The notes below the pieces were generated by a model. The model saw nothing but the letters and a program-made list of their open reading frames with translations, did not search any database and was not told the DNA's origin. The translations under genes were made by a program, and so were the position numbers. From Trachelipus rathkii (lineage: Eukaryota > Arthropoda > Malacostraca > Isopoda > Trachelipodidae): a stretch of DNA of 64,000 nt. The stretch covers positions 42,824 through 106,823 of the forward strand of contig JABUQX010018364.1 of assembly GCA_015478945.1 (NCBI GenBank), read 5' to 3'. Shown piece by piece: positions 47,906 to 61,459 of the stretch; position 1 is the stretch's first letter; each line of letters opens with the position of its first letter.

Positions 47906-48092
47906 TATAATAATTTTTTTTTTTTTTAATCAAAGACTTAACTCAAACAAAAGCTACTAATGTATTACAATAATAGTACTGTTATTACTAATTAAATGTA
48001 TAAAAAAAAATTCATTTGATAATAAGTATGTAGTTACCTTTAAATACTAGTATTTGTACGTCCGGTTATGGTAACATGAGATAGAGTTCTTG

Positions 48093-48203
48093 CTACAAGT
48101 CACTGCCAAACACATCTACCAAGAGTTCCGAAACTTGCTGGGAAGAAACTGGACGACTCAAATCCTGCTGTGGCTTTGTTTCTTCAGGCTGCTCATTCGT
48201 CTC
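48093..48203 (-). CDS. Candidate exon, Q/E-rich, unrecognised
   Basis: Following a TATTTAG acceptor, the minus strand encodes ETNEQPEETKPQQDLSRPVS then SQQVSELLVDVFGSDL and TAG. Another frame continues from the stop (ARTLSHVTITGRTNTSI) towards an AAAG|GTAACT donor at about 48038, so the stop may be an indel artefact and the exon longer. The composition resembles a transcription or chromatin factor linker, but no family was assigned. Confidence 0.5.
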   Translation of the reverse strand, partial: ETNEQPEETKPQQDLSRPVSSQQVSELLVDVFGSDL

Positions 48204-48214
48204 CTAAATAATAT

Positions 48215-48829
48215 ATAATATATTAATAAGGATATATTAGTTTAATGAAAATGTACCACTAACATTTTCAGATAATATAGAAAGGAGTAAGTAATCATAA
48301 TTATATATATATATAGTAATATATAATATAATATATATATATATATTATATAAAATATATAATATAGGTTATATATATATTAATTATATATTATAATAAT
48401 CTATATATATATAAAAATATTAATATAATATATTGTGTGTTAGAGTTTCTGAATGTGAATAATCAAATAAGTATTATTACGATAGTGAGTATAGTCGATG
48501 TTATATAAAAATATATAATTGAGTGACGTAATAGTAGGATATAAGTAGATTATAATATTAATATGAGGTATAGATAGTATGCCAAGGTAGTATATGTATT
48601 ATAGATTGTAGGTGATATTATAGATATAGATAATTAGAGGTTATAATAGTATATATGTACCGGTAAGGTGTACAGTGTAAGGAAGGATGATAGAACTGAT
48701 AGGAGATTATATATATACTACACTATATATCTATAATTAATATAATAGATGCAGTGAATGGATTTGGTACTATATAGTGTGATGGAGCTAAAGTTATTGA
48801 AGGATATTGAGTAGAGGGAATTATGTCAC
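48215..48829. other. AT-rich, G-containing, no gene seen
   Basis: TA repeats to about 48440, then AT-rich sequence with G but few C. This may be error-rich sequence leading into the LINE copy. Confidence 0.45.
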
Positions 48830-49985
48830 AGAGTGTATTATAGTAATAGTACTATAGGCTTTGAAAGTAAACGTAGATAAGATATTATAAGTTAACTTCA
48901 AGGCCCTAATAGTATATAGTGCGTACTGTTACGACACAAAATTTTTTTATTGTCTTAGTACTTACATTACAACAATACCTGTTAAAACCACAAGGAAGAT
49001 TGATGGGGGAGGATGATACATCGCTTTCTGAAGGAAGCGTTATATCAATCTCGTGATCTCAAGTTAGGTACTCTTATTCGAAAGTATAGTAGAATAATAC
49101 GGTACACGCAGTCTATCTTGATTTATGTCTATATAAAGGTAGAGAGCGATGTGAGTACAAATAGTTTGAGTAGTGTGTTGGTATTCTTCTTTGAGAATTA
49201 GTTGTAAAAGTATGAAATGTCCATGTAGGGTATTAATGCTGTTCGATGAGCTGAGAGCATATGTTAAATCTTGAATGGATGTATAGGAACAAGTCTGAGC
49301 GCGAGCTATAGGGTACTTACAGACGGTATGTTGTTACCATATGTTGATACATTTATAGTGGTTGAGATTGGATGACACCCCAGAGTCTAAATATAGTTAA
49401 ATAAAATTAATACGAATCTTAGCCGTGTTAGCTTAAGAGGAATTTATAACAATGAGGAAGAATGCATTGAGGTGATTGATTGTAGATCATAGGCCCGTCA
49501 AATTTTAGAAAATATGAGTGTATTGTTGCAGATTGTTTAGATGTATTGTTATGTGTATAAGGTAGTAGGGTAATGTATAGTTCGGAGTTGGTATGTAAAA
49601 ATCCGAAATTGACTGAGGAGCTGATGGAAGACCGATGCGAATACAACTGGAGATTGAGTCTTGAAGCGAAGTGGTCGGCAGAAGAGTGAATTGAAGGAGA
49701 TCGTAGGCAGAGGCGAGAAGATCAAGGTGCATACATTATGTGAGTGAATGACGTAGTCATGAGTTATGGTAGCCACCTAGGGTCCAAGGGATAAAGCCAC
49801 TACATTGTATCGACTGAATACTATTGCAGTCAGTCGCGATTCATAGACGCCTGTAGGGTTACTTATATATCCTGACTAGCGGACAGTTCCGATAAAGGGT
49901 CGTAAAGAGTGACGGCTAAGCTGGCTTATCTGCTTATCGACTGACGTAACATACTATTCTTGAATTCTAGGTAGCTTATGACCTG
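48830..49985 (+). mobile_element. LINE family 1, very degenerate plus copy
   Basis: It is recognisable from TTTGAAAGTAAACGTAGATA (48860), matching the segment after YADD in other copies. The 3' part matches GGCAGAGGCGAGAA, GGTGCAT and CCAAGGGAT (49707-49790) and a garbled 3' UTR to about 49985. Small insertions, often TA or GTA, occur throughout. Confidence 0.6.
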
Positions 49986-49989
49986 TCGT

Positions 49990-50370
49990 GGTGGTCTGAC
50001 AAGCCATGACGACATTCTTTCGGTATTGTTGGCTAGGAAGATGTCAATGTATCGACGATTGATAATACTGATAATTATGTATTTCACATATAATGCACTA
50101 TATAAATCGAAGGTTATATAATTATTATAGGTATTGAAATATTATATATCTAGAAGGTAGTATATATTAATTATATTATATATTATGATCATGATATTAT
50201 GGGAGTAGGTATATATATAGTTATATACTGTATATAAAATCATGTTTGTATGCAGAGAAAGATTATATTTTGTTATTATTTTCTATTGAATAATACCTTA
50301 TTCATTATGTATACCTATATGAATAACATATGATACTCCATCTCTTATATTACTTAAATGTATTTCACTC
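49990..50370. other. No gene seen
   Basis: AT-rich sequence following the LINE copy. Confidence 0.4.
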
Positions 50371-50372
50371 AC

Positions 50373-50477
50373 GTAATTTCAAAACCAGCCTCCAGAGGGC
50401 TGCTTCAAGTTCACTATATGCTTCAGGATTGGGAGTAAATATTGATTCAATATTGATTAAAAGAATGAAGACTATAG
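50373..50477 (-). CDS. Candidate exon, unrecognised
   Basis: On the minus strand an AATGCAG acceptor and a consensus donor TTAC|GTGAGT bracket 105 nt, open in one frame: IVFILLINIESIFTPNPEAY then SELEAALWRLVLKLR, with split codons at both edges. The second half looks like an amphipathic helix. The donor is one of the best in this part of the window. No family was recognised. Confidence 0.55.
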
Positions 50478-50479
50478 CT

Positions 50480-51532
50480 GCATTAATAAATGGTAACAGA
50501 AACAATTAAAAATTCTAATAATAATTTAGTTAACTTGTCTGCTTATTTCTTTTGTTCTAGAGATAGAGAGAATGTATGCATAAAGATCTAATGACAAAAT
50601 CCAAAAAATTCTTGGATTTTACGGAGAAATAAATATAAATAAAAGTGAATACTCGATACAAGAAGTTCGAAAAGAAGGATGCAAGAAAAATTAAGACATT
50701 CTAAATATCTTTACATGCACATCTCAGTTTGTTTGTATAGATGTTGAGGGATTGAACACCAATTATTTAGAGATTAATATAAAGATTGTGATGGTGTGTG
50801 CTGAAATGGAGAGATAAGAGAATGCGCTTTAAAGGAATGGAGTAAAATAGTTATTGATTACTAGATGCAATAAGGATAAATAAGAAACAGCTATAATACA
50901 TATACAGTATCATCCACATGATTTAATCATCATAAAGTACTAATGCTGGTACACTGGAAAGTAGATTTGCAATAGAGTATAATGAGATATAATGAAAGAT
51001 AAATAAGAGAAATGTCAAAGAATACAATACTACTTCTTCTAAATAATCTGTGAGGAAGATTACGTACGATGACGGGGAGAGAGGGAAGAGATATGACAAT
51101 TGAATTGCGGAGTAGTTATAGTAGAGCTTAGCTAAACGTTTTACCACATAGTCGATCATATGGAAACTATGTAGTATAGATGTTAATCGGTTAAGAGGAA
51201 TTATAACTATAATCGTAACTGTAATAACTATGATGGGAGGGGGAGAAGATGACCCTGACTCAAATCGATAATATTGACGGAACTTTTCTCTCTTTAATAC
51301 GCAATTACTTTTATCTCTTCTCACTCTCCCTCTCTCTTTCTCTCCCTGTTTCTTTCTCTCCCTTCACATTTAAAGCGGTACTTTTTAAGTCCTTTTTCCG
51401 TTCTGACTCTGTTGTATTGATTCCCTTGGAAGGGGAAAGTTTCGGGCTTGTCAGAAAGAAAAATCTCTTTATTGTAATTATTGATTTTTTTGAAAATGTG
51501 AAAAGATAATCAGATCTATTAAGAGAAATTTT
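50480..51532. other. No gene seen; CT-rich tract at about 51295-51362
   Basis: A pyrimidine-rich (TCTC) tract lies inside an 86-codon plus frame (51249-51509), with no recognised similarity. Confidence 0.45.
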
Positions 51533-52300
51533 ATGTTATTAAATTGTTTATATAGTAAATTATAGTTTAACCAGGTTAGCCTCTACTTTGGTCCAGATTA
51601 TTAATAGAAGAATAAACTATATTTATTAAATAATCATTTTCGTATTATTGGGATGTTATTAAATTGTTAATATAGTAAATTATAGTTTAACCAGGTTAGC
51701 CTCTTATTTGGTCCAGATTATTAATAGAAGAATAAACTATATTTATTAAATGATTATTTTCGTATTATTGGGATGTTATTAAATTGTTTATATAGTAAAC
51801 TATAGTTTAACCAGGTTAGCCTTTATTTGGTCCAGATTATTAATAGAGGAATAAACTATATTTATTAAATAATCATTTTCGTATTATTGGGATGTTATTA
51901 AATTATTTATATAGTAAACTATAGTCTAACCAGGTAGCCTCTTATTTGGTCCAAATTATTGATAGAAGAATAAACTATATTTATTAAATAATTATTTTCG
52001 GATTTATTGGGACGTTATGGTTTTTAAATCATCGATTACTAAGCGCAGTATCTTACTTGGCCCGACTAGGGTAGCCTCTTATTTGTTTCAAATAATTGAT
52101 AGAATACATTGTATTTATGAAATAATTATTTTCAGGTTATTGGGACATTCTCGTTTTTAAATCATCGATTAATAAGGGCAGTCTCTTATTTGGTCCAAAA
52201 TATAATTAATAGTACAAACTATATCAAGAAATAATTATTTTCGGCATATTGGGGACGTTTTGTTTGTTTAAATCAGTTATTAATTAAGACAGTCTCAAAC
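51533..52300 (+). repeat. Tandem array, about 120-bp unit, 4 good plus about 3 decayed copies
   Basis: Units start TGTTATTAAATTGTT at 51533, 51653, 51773 and 51892. They share TTTAACCAGGTTAGCCTC, TTTGGTCCAGATTATTAATA and AAACTATATTTATTAAATAA, and end TTTTCGTATTATTGGGA. Further units near 52013, 52145 and 52256 are diverged. Similarity falls steadily towards the 3' side. Confidence 0.95.
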
Positions 52301-52379
52301 TATATTTATAAAATAATTATTTCCGACAAATTGTAACATTTTGTTTCGTTTAAATGGTCCAGTTTAGATTTTCATCAAA

Positions 52380-55300
52380 TAAACATTGTGCATAACACTA
52401 TAATAATAAAGAATATATAATAATAGTATTATTAACCTTATATTAATATATATATAATATACTTAATATATTAAATGAAACTAATAATAAAAACTTAACT
52501 TAACTAATCTATAAACTTTAAGTATCATATCTAACCTAATAAATACTAAACTTATAAAACTAATACTACTATAAGTTATATAATAATAATTATATAATAA
52601 TAAATTAATATAATAAATATAATATAAATAATATTAAAATAATAATTAATAATTAATAAATTATAAATAAATATATTAATAATAACATAATATAAATTAA
52701 TTTAATATAACCGTTAGAGATATTTTAACACCATGATTGGTTTTAAATTTAATATTACAATTTAATAAAATAAAAACTGGGTTAATAACTACATTTAATA
52801 ATAAATTTACTTTTATTATTAGATTAAATATATTATTTATCATAATAATATTAAAAAATCATTTGAAAGGGGAATGAGTAATAAAAAAATGATACGAAAC
52901 ATAGCTTAATGAAAATAAAACGAATTGTCTTAAAAAATAATAAAAAAAGAAACATAAATAAAACTATAATAAATTGAATTTTAATATTAAAATAAATAAA
53001 ATATAATAATTACGAGCACTTTTAAAATCAGTTATTTTAAATATTTGTATTCTATTTTAATGATGCCAATATCCATGTCTAATATATAGTAATAAATCCA
53101 TAGTACTAGGTGATGATAATATAAAAATATATAAATCAAGAAATAAAATATGATAAATTAATGGTATATATAAATATATTTATTTAATTAATATATTTAA
53201 ATATTATTCTAATAATATGATATAAATTAATTTATAAAATTTAATTATTAATAATATATTATTTAATAATTTATTATATAAATATTATAAAATAATAATA
53301 TTAAATAATAAAATATTATATAATTATATTTATTATTATTATAATTAATATTATTATAATAATATTATTATGATTATTATTTAATAATATATAAAGAATA
53401 AGATGACCTTATGGTCGAATATATGCATTACCATACTAAATAAAACAATAAATATAATAAACTAATAACATACATTATAAAGCAAAATAAAAATTAATAT
53501 AAAAATTTTTAAAATAAACAATGAATGAACTGTAGCGGTTTATTAGCTTTATACAATGAAAATGAAATTTATTTATGAATTATATGATAAATATGTGAGG
53601 GGAATGTAATGAGAATTAAAAATAAAAGTATTGCGTCTCCATGTTGTGGGAGTTAAACGTCATCTCTTATCCTCAAATAAGTTACCCGCTTAACTTGAAA
53701 CCTCTACCATGAGAACTGAATAACATACAGTGCTTTAATAATTAAAAAAGTGAAAACCCCGCTAAATTAGAAAACTTATTAAATAATATAATAAAGTGCA
53801 ATAATTTAATACCCTTAAAACAATAACATCAGACTAACAAGTTCAACCGAGCAAATACATGCACAAATCATGCCGCACATGAGAACTAATATCGTGAATT
53901 ATCTCAATAGACCCGTTATGCGATCAAACTTGCTACGTCAGAGATATAATATCGAGTTCACGTCAGGAACTACCATACATTGTTTATATTGTACTATAAT
54001 ATAACAAAAAATCTACAATAATGTAATTAATATCGGTTCTACTCGAAAAGGATAGAGTAAATGAAAATTTCAATGTAAAATAATTAATAAATCAAACAAA
54101 CATACTAAGTTAATATAATCTTTAAAGAATTTAAGGTAAAGTCAAATATCTTTTATATCAAATGAGAATCAGAGAAGAAAGGATCTTCCAAGATAAAAAT
54201 TATTATTAATAAAAATATTATATATAAAATAAACTTGGAAATAAAAATAAAGATCATAAAGGAAATATCCACACTGTACTATATCATATTAATTAACATA
54301 TAAATATAAATGATTACATATAAGTTATTTAAAGAAATTTACATATGATGCAGTAGGCAATAATATTACTAGATTTAGATGGAATCAATAATTGAGGTGA
54401 AGTCAATAGGAATAATTAATTGAATAATGATGAAGAATTAATAATAATATATAATAATAATAAATTATACCATTAATAAATTATAAAGCTATAAAATATA
54501 AATATTTATATATAATATAATAATAATAATAAATAACATAATAAATGATTAACTAATATAAAATTAATTAATTATCATAAATAATTAATAATTATAATAA
54601 TAAAAAATTATAAATTAATATTTAATAATTATTATTAGTATATTAATAAATATATATATAATTATACTATATTATAATAATTTATAAATTATAAATATAA
54701 AATTATTAATTAAATTAAATAAATATATTAATATATTAATAAATAAATATAAAATAGATTAAATAAATTAAATTAATATGTATATATATATATAAAATAT
54801 TATATTATAAAATTAATAATATATAAATATATAATAATAAATTAAGTAATAATAAATAATAATTAAATATTAATTAATATTCTAATATAATTAAATTAAA
54901 TATAAAATATAATATTAATTATATTATTTAAATATAATATATAATATATAATATATATATATTTAAATATATAAATATATAATAATATTTTATATTATAA
55001 TATAATATTAATTTAATATAATATTAATATAATTAATAAATTAATATAAATAATATAATAATATTATATATGAATATAATATGTTATTAATAATGTAAAA
55101 TAATATATAATAATATTAACTATAACAATATAATAATATATATTCTATAATTACGATTGACGTATCAACTTCGCTATCCCACTAAATAAAATACCCAAAT
55201 CCTTATAATAATAAAAAAAAATACGTTTCGATTCTGGCAAAAATAAATCAAATATAAGGGTTCAAATAAATTAATATAGATAAGATTTTGACCTCAAAAG

Positions 55301-57560
55301 TATGTTAAGGTGGAAGTAATCAAAGATGGAGAACAAGACTCGCCCTAAACTTAAAGCAAACCCCCGGAATATACGCCATGATTAGAATGGCAAGATAATG
55401 TTTTAATTATACAATTTCCAGTCTGAGATCGACGTGAGGTATTCGCTCGGCCGTTATTCCAGAATACTAACGAAAAAATTTACCATTATTTCAACAATTA
55501 GAAGATACTTGGTTTTAAATTGTTAAGAATTAATAGTATTTCCAACTATTTTCATCGAACGCAGTTTCCGAGCCGAACTTTGCACACGGCCTGCAAATAT
55601 ATCTGTGGAAGTGTATCTAAAAAAAATAGATAATTACCTTTTCTTCGTAGTGGAATGACAAATAGAATATATTTCAACTAATAATATTTACTTTAAAAAA
55701 AATTAGTAATTAAGAAAAACAGACATTTAAACATTATATATATTTTGAGTGCTATGTCAAGAATAATATAAAGTCTGCATCAAAGTATGGAAATTATAGT
55801 AAACTCAAAATGAAATTGCGTATTATTTTTGAAGGAAAGGTTAACTTTCAATTTTCCTTTAAATCAATGATCAAAAATGTAATATAAGTAATATAATAAT
55901 AATAAGCTATGCTTTTCCAGATAAAGCCTCCATGTGATAGTGTTAGTGACTAAGCCCAAGCGAACTAAAATCGAACTCAATGAGATAAACGCTTCGATTG
56001 AAAAAATAAATAATAAATGACTAATAAAATTAATATAAATCCGGTTACCAAATGAAGAATCAGGAAAATGATTTTAATAGTAATAACCAATGTTGTAAAT
56101 ATCGGCCTGAGCTGCGCCATAAAAATCGGATCAGCTGGCCAATTGATAGCAACAATAATCTCTTATAATATAATAAAATTAATAAATAATGTATCATAAT
56201 ATTAGAATGCATACTCAAATTATAATTAGATAGTACTACTTTAATAATAATAACAATATGATTAAATCATAAATAATTAATAGTATAATAATAAATAATT
56301 ATTTGAGTGATAGACCAAATATTTCACGACTAGTTAAATTGAATATAAAATGAATTTTGTTAATGTTATTAATACAATAAAGAATAATATATTCATATAA
56401 TCAATAGTACATGACAGCACCTGCCCGATTAATATTAATTTCTACGAAATATTATCAGTAAATGATTAATAACTACAGGTAATCACGAGTCAATACATTA
56501 CATGTTAGACAGTTTACGTCTTAAACTAGTAGAAAAGTGCGCAAAACGGGCTCATAGGTGAAAAAAACAGTATGCTATAAGTGAAGTGCATCACGCTCCA
56601 ATGTGATTCTGCATAATCTGGAATAGTAATAATGTAATAATGAGTTCTGTGAACTCAGACTGTGTTGAGAACTAGATGAAAGATGATGTTAGAAAGATCT
56701 GAAATAAATTAATCCTCAATAATTACCTAGGGCAACGCATCATTCCAAGAGCTACAGTAAACTTATTATCATAAATAGTTTACATCGGAAAGTTTAACTG
56801 ATTATCTCAAGGCCTCGGAATACTCAATAAAAAAAATAGTCTAGTGTTAATCACTCATAATAGTATAGGATATTAACTGATCACCTATAAATAATAATAG
56901 TAATAATATAATATAATTTAAATAAATTAATAACCAATATAATAATTAAATATTAAATTATATAATATATATATTATAATTAATATATAATAATTGATAA
57001 TAAGAGGAATTATTTATATAAGTAAATAAAAATTATAGAAGCTAAATTAAAATCGCAAACGATAAAACAGTATTAAAGAATAATTCTTACATTCACCTTT
57101 ATTATACTCAAACTTGATAACAATTATTATATATAATTAAATAATGAATAATATTAAATATGTTATGCGTTCTGACAAATTAAGTCTAAGTAGCATTCTC
57201 CGTTAATTCAATATTATTGTTAGTAATTTAAATTAAATAAAAGCACATAATATTAAATAGCAAATATCAAAGGATTAAAAAAAAAAAATTAAAAGTAAAA
57301 ATTAAAAAAATATGTGATGTGTGATTTATATAAATGATGTGTGTGTGTGGTGTTGTGAATGTGCGAGAAAAGATACACTAATAATAATAATAAGAGAAAA
57401 ATCTTATATATATATCACATATGCACAGTTGAATTAAATAATAATAATATATAATAATAATAATAATAAAATAATATAATAATAATAATAATAATAAATA
57501 ATAATAATAAATAAGGAACTTAGAACTCAGACGGATTTAACGATTTGAATAATATGCACT
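52380..57560. other. Very AT-rich 5 kb with small GC islands
   Basis: Mostly AAT/ATTA low-complexity sequence. GC-richer islands occur at 53640-53740, 53860-53980, 55310-55620, 56090-56150 and 56480-56760. On the minus strand some are open with splice-like edges. One near 55540-55625 follows a TTTTTTTAG acceptor. One near 56050-56170 includes VAINWPADPIFMAQLRPIF before a TTG|GTAACC donor. One near 56724-56760 ends VALGMMRCPR before AG|GTAATT. All are weak on their own. (AAT)n occurs at about 57440-57520. Confidence 0.4.
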
Positions 57561-57587
57561 ATTACTTCATTTATTTCATTCCATTAC

Positions 57588-57685
57588 TCTCCAGGATTGA
57601 TTATCTTCTTCATTTATAATTAGAATCATTCGCACTAATTGGAGCAGAGCAAAAGAGTAATTCATTGGTTCATTATACCGAAACT
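57588..57685 (-). CDS. Candidate exon, unrecognised
   Basis: The minus strand, between CACAATAG and AGA|GTAATG, encodes FRYNEPMNYSFALLQLVRMI then LIINEEDNQSWR, 32 codons plus two leading bases. The helical, leucine-rich character suggests a folded domain. It lies 700 bp downstream of the exon at 58381-58512 on the same strand. No family was recognised. Confidence 0.5.
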
Positions 57686-58380
57686 CTATTGTGTGTAGTA
57701 GTATGGTCGATTTTTTGATTATTTTCCTTTGAGAAGTTCAAAATTTTGATATATCCTGATTTATAATTTTATTTAGTCTTTATATTTTATTTTTAATTAT
57801 TTTAATTAATTATATTTTATTATTATTAAATCTTTAATTATTTTATTTGATTATTATTATTAATTTATAATTATTAATAACCTAGATAATTAGGATTCAA
57901 TAGAAAGTCTTTCAGTTGAAGTAAAATATATAACTATAGTGTCCTTTGTTATAATGATGGGATGAGTAGTGTTAGTAGTATTAGTAGAATATACTAGAAA
58001 GGAATTAGATAGAATTAGTATCAATATTATTAATTTTATATATATATTATATATATTATTCTCGATCATTATTTAAAATTTAAATAATTATTATAAACAT
58101 TTTATTTTTAATTTACTATATGGTTATTAATAAATAGGTTTTTAATTGTGTTTAATTATATGATATAAATTAATGTTCTTTTAATTAATTATTACTTATT
58201 ATTATCGAAATATGTAACTAAGCAATTTCTTTTAATTATATTTTATTATTATATATAAATTGAGATTCATGTTATAAAAAAAAAAATCGAAAATTTGAAA
58301 AATTTTTGTAATTTATGTTGATTCGATAATTAAAATGGCATATTTCATTGGAATAAAATGAGTTTTGAATAAAAAAAATA

Positions 58381-58512
58381 CTAATCATGTGAAATATATC
58401 TGCAGATAGTATTAACTTCTTTTTCCACAAGTAAGTTATACATATTAAACATTGCCTGGAATCCCCTTCTCATATCTAAAATACTTGGAACAGTTAGGTC
58501 GACATTGTCCAC
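58381..58512 (-). CDS. Candidate exon, unrecognised protein
   Basis: After a consensus TATTCAG acceptor the minus strand is open for 43 codons to TAG: VDNVDLTVPSILDMRRGFQA then MFNMYNLLVEKEVNTICRYI and SHD. The high content of aromatic, Met and charged residues and the amphipathic spacing look like real protein. The upstream exon at 61385-61459 ends in phase 0 and would join it in frame. A weak donor overlaps the stop (TTA|GTATTT), so the exon may instead splice onwards to 57685. No family was recognised. Confidence 0.6.
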   Translation of the reverse strand: MDNVDLTVPSILDMRRGFQAMFNMYNLLVEKEVNTICRYISHD

Positions 58513-58519
58513 CTGAATA

Positions 58520-61384
58520 CAAATAATATAAGTAAGTATATTTGAGCAATTTACTCTACGATAATTACGCTAACAAGTTATAAATAGTATGAAATTGATT
58601 TCTTTTATAGTAATTTAAAAATGTATTAACTATTAACTCTTAAATCTCTTTATTATAATATTTTCTAGAATGATTCAACCAAGTAATTATATAGGACTTA
58701 ATATATAAAAGTTTAAGTTGATTAGATTTTGGGGATCTCTTAGGACTTTAGAATTTGTTGGCGATGAATGTGTTGGGGTTGGGACGGTACCCAACAATAA
58801 ATTATTAGTTAATATTATGAATAAGGCCCATCATTAAATACGGTCAAATCAAATTGGGTCAGGGAGATTGAATATGGAATTGAAAAAATATTATTAAAGA
58901 TTCTGTATTTGAAAAAAAAAGATCTACCAGATTAAAACTTTCCTTACATGCGAATTTATTTTCATATATATATAATTTATAAATAGTATGATATAATATA
59001 TTATATTTTTAAATTTTATATATCTAGTCATTATATAATTACCCTAATTTAGTATTTTTATAAATGTTATTTTTGAAAATTTTTAATATTATTTTTTACT
59101 TATGATCTAAATAACTAGTTTGAATTATTTTTAAAATGCTAAAGATTATGTTATTGATTCATCGATTATTTACGTATGATCTATTTTTTTCTAATTCTTT
59201 TTATAATAGTTATTATAAAATGAGGATAATTTTTATTAATAAATTGAGATTATATATATATATATAATTATATTATTATTATTATTAATTATTATTAATA
59301 ATTAATGATATTATAATAAAGTTAATATAAGATTATATATAAGATAATAGTATATAAATTTAATTAATATATAATTAATTATAAAATTTATATTAACTAT
59401 TATACATATAATATAATATATATATTAATTATGATTATTATATTATAATTGTTATAAATATTATATAGATATTTATATATATATTAATATTATAATATAA
59501 TATTTATAATATTATTGATTATTATATTTATAATTATATATATAATATTTAGTATATATTAATTTATTTATAATTTTATAAATTATAAATATCAATCAAT
59601 TATAAATTATTTAATATATTATATATAATTATCTGTTTATAATTTAATTATTATATTAATATAATAATTTATTATTATATAAATGAAATAATTCAAACTG
59701 CTACAAGATATAATAATAATGGATATAAAATAATAATACAAATTTGACGATATATTGATTTAATTAAAGAGCAGTTGCTCTCACTAATAATGAACACTAT
59801 AATGTAGTATGTCTATAATATATTTAATAAATTATGAGTAATAAATCTATTATAATATAAGTGAGATTAGTTTCATAAATAAAGTTGAAATAGGTAGTTG
59901 TAATTTTAATACTTATGAAATAATATAAACTTAAAACATGTATTATTTCTATTAATAGTAACATTATTTTCAATTGCATAATATCAAGTATTAACATTTA
60001 TTGTGTAAATTGCCCAGGTTAATTAACTTAAACAAACTCAAAAAAAATTAGATAGGTTTTTAAAGTTTATTGACTTTAAAATAAGGTTATATTATTAACT
60101 TGTAAAAATTCTCACTTCTAAACTATGAGGATGCGTTTTATTCGTCATTTATGTGTACTTCTGCTCTATATTTTATTATTGTATTACAATTTGAAACTTC
60201 AAATGTCCTTTCCTTAAAAATAAAAAAGAAATATAAAAAAAAATATATAAATAATATATAAAAAAAAAAAAAAAAAATAAAAAAATCTGTGATTATATTA
60301 TATATATATCATTATTGTTATATAATGTATTGTAATTATGAGTCAATTTATTATGATATAGGACCTCGTCTGAGATGTCTTCTATGCTAGATCTATAAGA
60401 TAAATAGATTGAATTTAGTAATGATATTACGACAGATTATTTATAAAGTTGGATTGTTGACGGAAATATATCTCAGCAGGGTTTAAAACAATGTGAAGCA
60501 CAATTAAACTAGATAATAGATAGATTAAAAATAAAGGCTATACATCAATATTGAGATTCTGACTTCTTAATTCTTGAATTTATACAACTTGCAGTAAGAA
60601 ATTAAATTGCATTAACATATACTCTGAATTTGTTATAATTATTTAAACTTATGAAAAGTAAATATGTATAAAAACGTATATACGATCATCTAAAATCTCT
60701 TATTATCAATCATTTGCAGTTATTTTATAAATTTTAAGTGTTTTTTCAAGTTGTCAATTTTTATACGTCAAAGACAAAGCCTACCTTTTACACTCAACAC
60801 AGATTTAATAACAACTTAGTTTATAGATAATTCAAAAATTGATTATATTTCTCAATAGAAAATGACATTCAAATTAGTCTAAATATTAAATATTATAATT
60901 AATTTTAATAATTGAACAATCTTGCTAACAATTTTGCAAAATCTCATATATTTATTATATTCTCTATATCTCAAAATTATATGATCTATATAAAATATTT
61001 ATGCTTATATACTATGGATAATAATCTATATAAATCTTTATCATATTTTACTATAATTTATATTTTAATAATAATTTATATGTATTATATATATATTTAT
61101 TTATATATTTTATTATATTATTATTATAAATTTAATTATAATTAATTTATAATATATATTATATATAATTAATTTATTATTATTATTTATTATATATATG
61201 TTATATAAATATGTTTTATAATATATAAATATTTTAATTATAATTACATAAACTAATTTTAATTACTTTAGATGTGCCATGTGATGTATGGGTGATGGTT
61301 ATCAAAATAGTATTGAATTTATATTTATGGCTTCTGCTTCTCACCACATATATTCAATTATCATGGTTTCGGTTTTTAAGATAC
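58520..61384. other. AT-rich presumed intron
   Basis: No open frame of note. (AT)n at 59260-59600, and an A-rich tract at 60235-60290. Confidence 0.45.
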
Positions 61385-61459
61385 TCTTTGAAAATTGTCT
61401 TCAATAATACTTCCTAATTCTAGGTCTGAGAACAAGTAGGAACTGGATCTACCAGACAT
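61385..61459 (-). CDS. Candidate first coding exon of an unrecognised gene
   Basis: On the minus strand ATG 61459 opens 25 codons, MSGRSSSYLFSDLELGSIIE then DNFQR, up to a GTATCT donor in phase 0. The sequence is GC-richer than its flanks. Splicing to 58512 gives an in-frame join. Residues FSDLELGSIIEDNF have the look of a conserved N-terminal helix, but I do not recognise the family. The start is chosen because it is the first ATG after upstream in-frame stops. Confidence 0.5.

Noticed and set aside
51533..52300. Regularly spaced repeats considered as a CRISPR-like array
   Set aside because: Whole 120-bp units are repeated with no unique spacers, in a eukaryotic context; it is a satellite-type array.
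52380..57560. AT-rich stretch considered as a mitochondrial insertion
   Set aside because: No cytochrome oxidase, ND or rRNA sequence could be recognised in any frame.
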